From positions 1 to 17,467 of the forward strand of contig CAJMAX010000020.1 of assembly GCA_905211505.1 (NCBI GenBank): a stretch of DNA of 17,467 bases, written 5' to 3'. This stretch comes from an uncultured bacterium. Its GTDB lineage: Bacteria; Cyanobacteriota; Vampirovibrionia; Gastranaerophilales; Gastranaerophilaceae. Below, in pieces: positions 1 through 6,150 of this stretch (positions are counted from its first letter, which is position 1; each line of letters starts with the position of its first letter). The notes beneath the pieces were generated by a model. That model was not told where the DNA came from and made no database searches. It saw only the letters and a list, made by a program, of their open reading frames with translations. The position numbers and the translations under genes were made by a program.

Positions 1-1943
1 TTAGATTTATTATTAAAAGTATATGCACCAACAGCTCCAATTGTTACAAGCATAGATACGACAAGAGCTAAAGGTCCTTTTTTAACAAAAGACTTTTTTA
101 CGGACTGTTCTCCCTGCTGAACAATAGTTTTTCGACCAATATTTTTTGGACTTGAAGACTCTACAACATTAAAATTTGAAGTATTATCAACATCATCAAA
201 TGACGTTATTTGCGGCTCAAGTAAAATATCTCTAAACTTTAATATTTTTTGATACAAATCACTATGAACTTTATCATAACCTTTTGAAGAGAATACTTTT
301 TCAAGTGCATCCATTATATTAAAACCAAAACCTTCTTCTACAGCCTTATGATAATCATGTTTATAATTTTTCGATATTTTATACGCATAATTTTCTTCAG
401 GAACAACTGTAGTATTAAATCCCTGCTTATCAAAACGGTCCTCTCGTCCGAACACATCTATATAGAACATTTGACGATTCTTAGCACTCATAGGATCTGC
501 CCACTTATATTTTGCAAAAGTCACAGGATTCCATAAAGCATCTTCTGAGACATGAAATATATTCGCAAGAGCTTTTATAGCTGGAGCTTTATGATATTGC
601 TCAATAACAGTTCCATCCGGTAAAATATTTTTATCCGGCATATTCAGAGCTATTTGTCTCAATGGCTGAGGATCATGATTTCCTGGGCCTAGAATAAATT
701 CATCCGGAGAGAAACCTCGTTTCAAGTAAGCCTCATTATACCCCCACCCCTCATAACTATCCTGATTCATGTATGTACTGCCTAAAATTTTAACTTTTCC
801 TCGCACTCCGTCGCGTAGTTCATTAGAATTCGGTTTCCACATAGAAAATGTAGAAGGATCAGCTTCAAACTCATACATCAAATTATTCAAATCATAATCT
901 TGTCCCTTCACTTCCTTAACTGCATTTTCAATAAATTCAATAAGCGAAGCTCCCATATCTTTTTTATTTTCAGGTAAAATATTACGCTCGTTATTTGGAG
1001 TAACAACAGGGCAAACATAAGCCCAACCAACGTCAAAACGAACAGCATCATAACGTTTGGCAAATAATTGAACTTTCATTTTCAAAAGTTTTGCAGCTGC
1101 ACTATCCGGATCTTTTATACTATCATAATCCAATGCAGGCAATCTCCATTCTGGCAATCCGATAAATGAATCCTTTTTAAAAGCTTGCGGAAAAGCTTTA
1201 ACTTCATCTGACGAAAAGCCAATTAAACAATCACCACAAAGTTTAACACCCATGTCATTAAGTTTTTTCTTACCTATTTTCAAATGTTCATCTGCCAAAA
1301 ATTGTTTAAATTTAAAAAATTCCAAATCAGGTTCTCCGGTTCTTGGAAAATTTAACCATTCGGAATTCTCTTTTATATAAGCTTTATACTTTTGTTTTAA
1401 CTTTGAATTATCATCTAAAGAAACAAATCTATCATATGCTTTTTTCAAGGCCTTGTTTTGAGCACCGTCATTATCCATAACATTTGAATAATTAACAAAG
1501 GAGTCTTTGTTTATTCTATCATTAGCAGAAACTATTTGATCAACTTCAGGAATAGTCATTATATGTTCAAATTCATCAGTAGCCAACAAATATGGATTAA
1601 TTTGATGATTTCCCAAAGAAAGAGCAGTTGCAGTATACGCACAATACAATTTATTAAAAGGTGAAACTTGTCCTTGCGGCAAAACTTCAACAAAATTAAA
1701 ATCCAAATATGGTTTCATATATTTAAAAAAATTAATAGAATCATCTGTAGATAAATTTCCAACACCTGTATTGCAATTTAAAGATTGCGGAAGACATGCA
1801 TCATGAACTATCAAAACAGACTTTCCGGTTTGTCCTGTAATTTTCTTGGCTTCATCTTTAACTTTATTAAACTCTACAAGTTCAGCTTTTGTTAGCTCAC
1901 GTCCAAAAGAAATTCCAGATTTTGGAATTGCAGAAACTTTCAT
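1..1943 (-). CDS. malQ: GH77 4-alpha-glucanotransferase-like protein with C-terminal membrane anchor (3' end outside window)
   Basis: The reading frame is open from ATG at 1943 to the left edge (647 codons seen, no stop), so the C-terminus is missing. GH77 enzymes transfer alpha-1,4-glucan segments in glycogen and maltodextrin metabolism. Family landmarks appear in order: a VLPQGQ...SPF block near residue 89 (MalQ has VLPLGP...SPYQ), GVKLCGD with D238, RFD with D304 in the place of the catalytic nucleophile Asp, acidic E358/E360 where the acid/base Glu is expected, and GNHDPQ with H423-D424 in place of the THDxxT block. Residues about 621-642 form a hydrophobic helix after a linker, which is unusual because MalQ is normally soluble and cytosolic. 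AGGGG at 1953-1957 lies 9 nt before the ATG and supports this start. The first residues (MKVSAIPKSGISFGR) resemble the N-terminus of the small ORF at 16979-17185. The fold assignment is good; activity is inferred. Confidence 0.78.
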   Translation of the reverse strand, partial: MKVSAIPKSGISFGRELTKAELVEFNKVKDEAKKITGQTGKSVLIVHDACLPQSLNCNTGVGNLSTDDSINFFKYMKPYLDFNFVEVLPQGQVSPFNKLYCAYTATALSLGNHQINPYLLATDEFEHIMTIPEVDQIVSANDRINKDSFVNYSNVMDNDGAQNKALKKAYDRFVSLDDNSKLKQKYKAYIKENSEWLNFPRTGEPDLEFFKFKQFLADEHLKIGKKKLNDMGVKLCGDCLIGFSSDEVKAFPQAFKKDSFIGLPEWRLPALDYDSIKDPDSAAAKLLKMKVQLFAKRYDAVRFDVGWAYVCPVVTPNNERNILPENKKDMGASLIEFIENAVKEVKGQDYDLNNLMYEFEADPSTFSMWKPNSNELRDGVRGKVKILGSTYMNQDSYEGWGYNEAYLKRGFSPDEFILGPGNHDPQPLRQIALNMPDKNILPDGTVIEQYHKAPAIKALANIFHVSEDALWNPVTFAKYKWADPMSAKNRQMFYIDVFGREDRFDKQGFNTTVVPEENYAYKISKNYKHDYHKAVEEGFGFNIMDALEKVFSSKGYDKVHSDLYQKILKFRDILLEPQITSFDDVDNTSNFNVVESSSPKNIGRKTIVQQGEQSVKKSFVKKGPLALVVSMLVTIGAVGAYTFNNKS

Positions 1944-1975
1944 AAAATAATACCCCTAATACAAATTACCATATG

Positions 1976-2004
1976 AGAATAACATAAATAAAGCTTTTAT
2001 TCAA
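1976..2004 (-). promoter_or_regulatory. Putative sigma70-type promoter of the GH77 gene
   Basis: Read on the minus strand, TTGAAT (1999-2004), a 17-nt spacer and TATTCT (1976-1981) lie about 30 nt upstream of the GH77 start codon. The site is downstream of the terminator at 2023-2054, so the gene probably has its own transcript, separate from tRNA-Gly. Confidence 0.5.
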
Positions 2005-2015
2005 GATTTATATCA

Positions 2016-2054
2016 GTGAAAAATAAAGAGCCAGATATACATCTGACTCTTTAT
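2016..2054 (-). terminator. Rho-independent terminator between the tRNA-Gly region and the GH77 gene
   Basis: Inverted repeat with 8-bp outer arms ATAAAGAG/CTCTTTAT, one C/A mismatch, 5-bp inner arms CAGAT/ATCTG and an ATAC loop (plus-strand reading). On the minus strand the 3' arm runs into TTTATTTTTC, a U-rich tail suited to ending minus-strand transcripts coming from the tRNA-Gly side. Confidence 0.65.
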
Positions 2055-2157
2055 GGAGCGGAAGCCAAGTAGGTACTATATCTCATATGCTCATTCTTCG
2101 CATTGAGCTATAGCAACGAGACATTTGTGCTTTCGCACAATTAGTCTCGTCTCATAA
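2054..2157 (-). other. Structured non-coding stretch downstream of tRNA-Gly, ending in a copy of the tRNA 3' tip
   Basis: On the minus strand there is a hairpin with 7-bp outer arms (ACGAGAC 2116-2122 / GTCTCGT 2144-2150), 6-bp inner arms (TTGTGC/GCACAA) and a GAAA tetraloop. A second, weaker hairpin covers about 2073-2112 (CTATAgCTCA / TGAGaTATAG). After that comes an unpaired pyrimidine-rich stretch ending CTTCCGCTCCA (2054-2064). These 11 nt equal the tRNA-Gly acceptor end plus a CCA tail. No T-arm or anticodon arm is present, so this is not a working tRNA. It may be a small RNA, a degenerate tRNA remnant or the scar of an insertion. Confidence 0.35.
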
Positions 2158-2199
2158 CTAATTAAAAAGACCCATCTAACGATAGGTCTTTTTAATTAG
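2158..2199 (-). terminator. tRNA-Gly terminator (long near-perfect palindrome)
   Basis: A 15-bp perfect inverted repeat, CTAATTAAAAAGACC / GGTCTTTTTAATTAG, encloses a further imperfect stem and a short TAAC loop. It directly follows the tRNA-Gly 3' end; its distal arm contains TTTTT, so it should stop the tRNA transcript. The symmetry would let it work on both strands. Confidence 0.7.
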
Positions 2200-2270
2200 C
2201 GGAAGACGAGACTCGAACTCGCGACAGTCTGCTTGGAAGGCAGATACTCTACCAACTGAGCTACTTCCGC
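2198..2270 (-). tRNA. tRNA-Gly (anticodon UCC)
   Basis: Full cloverleaf on the minus strand: acceptor GCGGAAG/CTTCCGC, D-arm GCTC-AGTTGGTA-GAGT, anticodon stem TCTGC/GCAGA with loop CTTCCAA (anticodon TCC), a 5-nt variable loop, T-stem GCGAG/CTCGT around TTCGAGT, and discriminator T at 2198. The terminal CCA is not encoded (TAA follows), so it must be added by the nucleotidyltransferase. The tRNA reads GGA and probably GGG glycine codons. Confidence 0.97.
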
Positions 2271-2429
2271 AAAACTTATAAAGTTTTACAAGAAAATACT
2301 AACATAACCATCTTTTAAAATCAAGCAGCTTTTATGAATTTATATATAATTAAATTTAAATAAGTTGGCAATATAACGTACAAACATATTTACCATTTAA
2401 AAGTCTGCCCAGAATTTATTAGCTCAAGA

Positions 2430-2455
2430 AATGCTGAAACAAGTTCAGCATGACA
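2430..2455 (+). repeat. REP-like dispersed palindromic repeat, copy 1
   Basis: ATGCTGAA-ACAAG-TTCAGCAT followed by GACA: an 8-bp stem with a 5-nt loop. This matches, from memory, a short intergenic palindrome common in many bacterial genomes. A decayed second copy lies at 2551-2574 in the same orientation. Confidence 0.5.
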
Positions 2456-2550
2456 AATTAATTATCCTGTAAATACAACAAAATATTAGATTAATTCTAA
2501 AGTAGTAGTCAAAAATATCCATATATTATAAGCAAAATTTATTCTCTAGA

Positions 2551-2574
2551 ATGGTGCAAAAGTTAGGCATGACA
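2551..2574 (+). repeat. REP-like dispersed repeat, degenerate copy 2
   Basis: ATGGTGCAAAAGTTAGGCATGACA aligns with copy 1 with a few substitutions and one deletion. Its palindrome is largely destroyed, which suggests an old duplicate or an independently decayed insertion. Confidence 0.35.
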
Positions 2575-2588
2575 GTTTATGATATAAA

Positions 2589-2750
2589 TGTAAGTTCGAA
2601 ACGTCCAAGCACTTTTTCGGGGTTGCGACAAGATTTTTTCTTTTTGCGGTTTGGTTTAAAACGCTTTGAGCTTACACCTTACTTAAAAAATTTTTCATGT
2701 TTTATAACTTCCGGTTTGTTTTAGCAATGTTGCAAGACAAACCTTTTTAT
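2589..2750 (+). ncRNA. Unidentified structured RNA or 5' leader upstream of the parvulin operon
   Basis: Positions 2589-2603 (TGTAAGTTCGAAACG) pair with 2662-2676 (CGCTTTGAGCTTACA) over about 15 positions with a single mismatch and two G-U pairs. Inside this, CCAAGC (2605-2610) pairs with GTTTGG (2649-2654), forming a long interrupted hairpin. It is followed by a terminator at 2713-2750. A TATGAT box at 2578-2583 would place transcription start near 2590, where the stem begins, although no good -35 box is seen. The stretch does not match the SRP RNA apical motif, tmRNA, T-box or another riboswitch core that I know. No protein-coding frame covers it. It may be a free small RNA or an attenuating leader of the downstream operon. 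Confidence 0.45.
2713..2750 (+). terminator. Terminator of the upstream RNA
   Basis: GGTTTGT/ACAAACC outer arms with an inner GCAA/TTGC pairing (2713-2743), followed by TTTTTATTTT. The hairpin overlaps the -35 box of the next promoter, so ending of the upstream RNA and start of the parvulin transcript share DNA. Confidence 0.65.
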
Positions 2751-2758
2751 TTTATAAT
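2730..2758 (+). promoter_or_regulatory. Promoter of the parvulin-pepP-SpoU operon
   Basis: TTGCAA (2730-2735), a 17-nt spacer and a perfect TATAAT (2753-2758). The expected start near 2765 leaves a short leader carrying AGGAG at 2778-2782, 8 nt before the ATG at 2791. Confidence 0.65.
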
Positions 2759-2790
2759 CGCTCTGTATAAAATATATAGGAGTAAACACT

Positions 2791-3072
2791 ATGACAACTG
2801 AAGTTAGAGCAAGTCACATTCTTGTAAAAACAGAACAGGAAGCAAAAGAGTTATTCGATGAAATCAAAAACGGAAAATCTTTTGCGCAGATGGCTGAAGA
2901 AAAATCATTATGCCCATCTGGTCAAAATGGCGGAGATCTTGGTTTCTTTGGCAAGGGCATGATGGTTAAACCATTTGAAGATGCAGCTTTTGACCTTGAA
3001 GTAGGAGAACTTTCTCAACCTGTAGAAACTCAATTTGGCTGGCATTTGATACAGGTTACTGATAAAAAATAA
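2791..3072 (+). CDS. Single-domain parvulin-type peptidyl-prolyl cis-trans isomerase
   Basis: The 93-aa protein is one complete parvulin (PpiC/rotamase) domain that catalyses cis-trans isomerisation of peptidyl-proline bonds. It shows the N-terminal ASHILVK block with H9, the central C41-P-S...GGDLGFFGKG loop, F62 in the substrate pocket and the C-terminal FGWHLIQV with H85. It has no signal peptide or membrane segment, so it is a cytoplasmic stand-alone enzyme of the PpiC/PrsA-core type and not a periplasmic SurA-like chaperone. AGGAG precedes the ATG by 8 nt. It is the first gene of a compact operon; the next gene starts 1 nt after its stop codon. Confidence 0.93.
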   Translation: MTTEVRASHILVKTEQEAKELFDEIKNGKSFAQMAEEKSLCPSGQNGGDLGFFGKGMMVKPFEDAAFDLEVGELSQPVETQFGWHLIQVTDKK

Positions 3073-3073
3073 A

Positions 3074-4645
3074 ATGGATAATATTACGGTAATAAAAAAT
3101 TTCATGGTTGATAACAACCTAAAATATCTTCTTGTTAATTCTACTAACGAATTTTTAGTAGAATATAATTCACTTGAAGAAAACTCAAGATATAAGTTAA
3201 CACACTTTTCCGGCTCAACAGGAGAAGCTCTTGTCACTCCTGAAACAATTTATCTTTTTGTAGATGGAAGATATCACATACAAGCAGATAATGAAGTCAA
3301 CCATGAATTAGTTACCGTAATTAAACTTCAACAAGGTCAAATCTATCTTGATGAACTAATCAAAAAAATTCCGGAACATGCCACTATTGGACTTTTTTCA
3401 AAAAAGAATTCTCAAAAAAAAATCGAAAACATTTCTGCAAAAAGAAACACCAAACTTCTTGATTTTGATCCGCTTGATACTCCAATTAAAGCTGAGTCAA
3501 AATCTGATATTATATTAGACACAAAATATACAGGCTGTACCAGTGAAGAAAAAATATCAAAAATTTCACATCTTTTATCCAAAAATGAAGCCCTCTATTT
3601 AACAGATTTAGACGAGGTTTCATACCTTTTTAACATGAGAAATTTTTCACAAAATTATTCAGCAAAAATTAAAGCTAAAGCAATCATTTTAAAAGATAAC
3701 GCAATCTTGTTTACACAAGACAAAATGCACGCCCTAGAAACTTTTTTAAAGAGCACAACAAAAAAAGTCAATATTGATAAATCATCAATTAATGGATATG
3801 ATTACAAACTACTGGACGGTAAAACTACCGAGCTAAAAAATAATCCTGTAAAAAAAATAAAAGCTCAAAAAAACGAAGCTGAACTTGAACATTTAAAATA
3901 CGCATTTGCTCAAACTGATAGAGCAATGAGCGCAATAAGAGATTACATAGAATCAAATGATAACATTTCAGAATTTGATATTGCCGTACAGCTTGCAAAA
4001 GAATTTAAAAAAAACGGAGCTGTAGGATTGAGCTTCAATTCTATTGTCGCAAAAGATAAAAATTCTGCCCTCGCGCACTATTCAAAATCTGCAAAAAATG
4101 AAATAATAAAAGAAGGTTCTTTAATCCTTATTGATTGCGGTGGATATTTTGAAGGCGGACTGGCTACAGATATTACAAGAGTGTTTGTAAAGGGAAAACC
4201 GTCAGAGCTTCAAATAAAAATTTACACTATTGTGTTAAAAGCATTTTTAAGAGCTTATAACTATGCCAAAACAAATCCTCAAGAGCCTCTATCCGGATTT
4301 GAAATTGATAAATCAGTCCATGAATTTTTTGACAGTCAAAATCTGGAAGGATTTGTATTTAACCATGGCCTTGGACACGGCATTGGTATAAATGTGCACG
4401 AATACCCGCCAAATTTAAGCTCAGGAGAGATTGCAAAAACGCCAATATTAGATGGTATGTGCTTTTCCATAGAACCCGGACTCTATAAAGAGGGCTTTTT
4501 TGGAGTTCGTCTGGAAAACTCCTGCTATTTTAAAGATAACAATATTCATTCTTTTGTTAACATGAATTATGAAAAAAAATTAATAGATTATAATATGTTA
4601 TCAGAACAAGAAAAAAAATGGCTTGAAGAATTTGAGGTTATATAA
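3074..4645 (+). CDS. pepP: M24-family Xaa-Pro aminopeptidase (aminopeptidase P)
   Basis: This is a cytoplasmic metallopeptidase that removes an N-terminal residue preceding proline. All five expected metal ligands of the 'pita-bread' M24 fold are visible: D354 (IDCGG), D366 (TDITR), H435 (GLGHGIG), E467 (SIEPG) and E481 (RLEN); H442 lies in VHEYPP. Residues 1-130 form an N-terminal creatinase-like domain with FSGSTGEALV and VDGRYHIQA. At 523 aa it is longer than the roughly 360-440 aa bacterial PepP/PepQ. The extra length fits the three-domain APP type, which has a second creatinase-like repeat and a C-terminal extension. There is no clear Shine-Dalgarno, and the ATG sits 1 nt after the parvulin stop, so translational coupling is likely. 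A parvulin next to a proline-specific peptidase makes a proline-handling pair. Confidence 0.93.
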   Translation: MDNITVIKNFMVDNNLKYLLVNSTNEFLVEYNSLEENSRYKLTHFSGSTGEALVTPETIYLFVDGRYHIQADNEVNHELVTVIKLQQGQIYLDELIKKIPEHATIGLFSKKNSQKKIENISAKRNTKLLDFDPLDTPIKAESKSDIILDTKYTGCTSEEKISKISHLLSKNEALYLTDLDEVSYLFNMRNFSQNYSAKIKAKAIILKDNAILFTQDKMHALETFLKSTTKKVNIDKSSINGYDYKLLDGKTTELKNNPVKKIKAQKNEAELEHLKYAFAQTDRAMSAIRDYIESNDNISEFDIAVQLAKEFKKNGAVGLSFNSIVAKDKNSALAHYSKSAKNEIIKEGSLILIDCGGYFEGGLATDITRVFVKGKPSELQIKIYTIVLKAFLRAYNYAKTNPQEPLSGFEIDKSVHEFFDSQNLEGFVFNHGLGHGIGINVHEYPPNLSSGEIAKTPILDGMCFSIEPGLYKEGFFGVRLENSCYFKDNNIHSFVNMNYEKKLIDYNMLSEQEKKWLEEFEVI

Positions 4646-5391
4646 TGGAAATAACAAGTGTTAATAACAATCTTGTAAAAGAAACCGTAAAATTACAACA
4701 AAAAAAATACCGCAGTCAAAGTGGTAAATTTCTTTTAGAAGGATATAAAGCAATCAAAGAAGCTTTTGACGCAGGAATAGAAATAGAAAATATTTTTGTC
4801 GAAAAAAAACATCTGCAAGAATATAATTTTGCACAAAATTTAGTTATAGAAACAGTTGAGTCTGTATTAAAAAAACTTGCAACAACTGAGTCTGCACCGG
4901 AATCAGTTGCTGTAGGCTTTCAAAAAAAATACGACAAAAATCTACTAAAAAACACAAAAAAAGTTGTTCTTTTAGAAGATATTAAAGATTTGGGCAACCT
5001 TGGAACTATCATAAGAAGTTCTGTTGCATTCGGAGCGGATGCAATTATTTTATACGGTGATAGCGTAGATATATACAATCCAAAATGCGTCAGAGCATCT
5101 GTTGGCAACCTCTGGAAACTGCCAGTGATACACTTAAAAGAATTTAAAGAACTGGAAAAAACATTCAAAGATTTTGAAAGAGTTGCTACTTTACCAAGAA
5201 CAAATAACCTACTAAAAACATTTAAGCCAAAATTTCCATGCCTGATAATGTTTGGAAGCGAGGCCAACGGCCTATCTGAAGATTTAATAAATTTTTCAAC
5301 GACTTCGGTCAAAATAGAAATGAAAAACACCGTTGAATCTTTGAATTTAGCATCTTCTGCTTCAATAATTTTATACGAATTATTTGTATAG
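4645..5391 (+). CDS. SpoU/TrmH-family RNA 2'-O-ribose methyltransferase
   Basis: The 248-aa protein has an N-terminal substrate-binding region (about 1-95) and a SPOUT knotted methyltransferase domain. Motif 1 includes N118-LGTIIR124, motif 2 is FGSEANGLSE (203-212) and motif 3 is VESLNLASSAS (230-240), the standard SpoU set for S-adenosylmethionine binding and ribose methylation. The layout fits RlmB/TsnR-like 23S rRNA methyltransferases, but tRNA Gm18 enzymes share these motifs, so the target nucleotide cannot be given. The start overlaps the pepP stop in a TAATG arrangement (1-nt overlap), indicating coupled translation in the same operon. Confidence 0.92.
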   Translation: MEITSVNNNLVKETVKLQQKKYRSQSGKFLLEGYKAIKEAFDAGIEIENIFVEKKHLQEYNFAQNLVIETVESVLKKLATTESAPESVAVGFQKKYDKNLLKNTKKVVLLEDIKDLGNLGTIIRSSVAFGADAIILYGDSVDIYNPKCVRASVGNLWKLPVIHLKEFKELEKTFKDFERVATLPRTNNLLKTFKPKFPCLIMFGSEANGLSEDLINFSTTSVKIEMKNTVESLNLASSASIILYELFV

Positions 5392-5403
5392 GAGTATATA
5401 AAA

Positions 5404-5868
5404 ATGATAAACCACGAACAAAAAGCACGCGAATTATTTACAAATGGTTATAACTGTGCACAATCTGTATTTTTAGCTTATGCCGAAGAATTTGGTTTTG
5501 AACCAGAAACGGCCTTAAGATTATCCTCCTCTTTTGGTGGAGGGATGGGCAGACTAAGAGAAGTCTGTGGAGCTGTGAGTGCAATGTTTATGATAGCGGG
5601 TCTGAAAGACGGCTATACGGAAAACAATAATGATGAAATAAAAGGTAGGCATTACACTAGAATCCAAAATTTGGCACACGAATTTCAAGCTCAAAACGGC
5701 TCTATTATATGCAGAGAATTATTAGGATTAGATGGTGAGGATAACCCTGTACCATCTAAGAGAACTGCACAATATTATCATGACAGACCTTGTGAAGAAT
5801 TTGTGGCAAATGCCTGTAAAATCCTCGATAAATATTTAACACAACAAACAGCTGAAATAAATAAATAA
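5404..5868 (+). CDS. C_GCAxxG_C_C family cysteine-motif protein
   Basis: The 154-aa soluble protein matches the C_GCAxxG_C_C (DVU1555-like) family of predicted redox or metal-binding proteins, whose biochemical role is not established. Conserved cysteines are C18 (GYNCAQSVF), C55 in the VCGAVSA motif after the glycine-rich FGGGMGR, C103 (ICREL), C130 and C138 (NACKILDKYL). There is no signal peptide. AGGAG at 5390-5394 overlaps the TAG stop of the methyltransferase gene and lies 9 nt before the ATG, making this the last gene of the operon. A short AAAT tandem tract spans the stop codon, and a bidirectional terminator follows. Confidence 0.9.
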   Translation: MINHEQKARELFTNGYNCAQSVFLAYAEEFGFEPETALRLSSSFGGGMGRLREVCGAVSAMFMIAGLKDGYTENNNDEIKGRHYTRIQNLAHEFQAQNGSIICRELLGLDGEDNPVPSKRTAQYYHDRPCEEFVANACKILDKYLTQQTAEINK

Positions 5869-5879
5869 ATAAATAAAAT
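5855..5879. repeat. Short AAAT tandem tract over the stop codon
   Basis: About six consecutive AAAT units cross the stop codon of the cysteine-motif gene. In-frame slippage would change only the last few residues (EINK) or the 3' UTR, so no function is inferred. Confidence 0.6.
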
Positions 5880-5889
5880 ATTTACACTA

Positions 5890-5925
5890 AAAATCAGGTC
5901 TAATTAGAATTGACCTGATTTTTAA
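5890..5925. terminator. Bidirectional rho-independent terminator
   Basis: An 11-bp perfect stem AAAATCAGGTC (5890-5900) / GACCTGATTTT (5912-5922) with an 11-nt loop and T runs on both outer sides. It serves the plus-strand operon ending at 5868 and the convergent minus-strand rmuC operon. Confidence 0.85.
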
Positions 5926-5949
5926 TCTTTAACTCTTGTTTATTACAAC

Positions 5950-6117
5950 TTATGGCAATGTCGGATGAACGTTTATATTATATCCATTATCAGCAATTGT
6001 CAAAAAGTCTTTCACGGTTTTTGCAGACCTTAACTGTTTATAATATTGTTCAGGAGTAATATAAAATTCCGCAAGAACTTCATTATTAAAAGAGCTATAA
6101 ATTTTTGTTTTATTCAT
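5950..6117 (-). CDS. Small hypothetical protein (55 aa), last in the rmuC operon
   Basis: An ATG at 6115-6117 opens a 55-codon frame ending in TAA at 5950-5952. The product begins MNKTKIYSSFNNEV and ends NINVHPTLP. It is soluble, with a charged and aromatic middle (ITPEQYYKQLRSAKTVKDFL) that could be helical. It lies 33 nt after the DUF805-like gene on the same strand and just before the shared terminator, which favours a real operon member. Against it, there is no evident Shine-Dalgarno and no family that I recognise. Confidence 0.4.
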   Translation of the reverse strand: MNKTKIYSSFNNEVLAEFYITPEQYYKQLRSAKTVKDFLTIADNGYNINVHPTLP

Positions 6118-6150
6118 TTGATAATTGTAAATTAGATGCTGGAACTATAA

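Noticed and set aside
348..536. Plus-strand frame opposite the GH77 gene
   Set aside because: It lies wholly within the long minus-strand GH77 frame, has low-complexity hydrophobic and basic composition, and lacks a ribosome-binding site. It is a shadow.
2031..2115. Possible second tRNA downstream of tRNA-Gly
   Set aside because: Only the acceptor-like CTTCCGCTCCA is present; there is no T-loop TTCRA motif, anticodon arm or matching 5' acceptor strand.
2908..3237. Minus-strand frame across the parvulin/pepP junction
   Set aside because: Antisense to two well-supported genes with clear motifs; its product has no recognisable domain.
5855..5879. AAAT tandem tract as a phase-variation switch
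   Set aside because: It sits on the stop codon, so unit changes would hardly alter the protein; there is no sign of a frame dependent on it.
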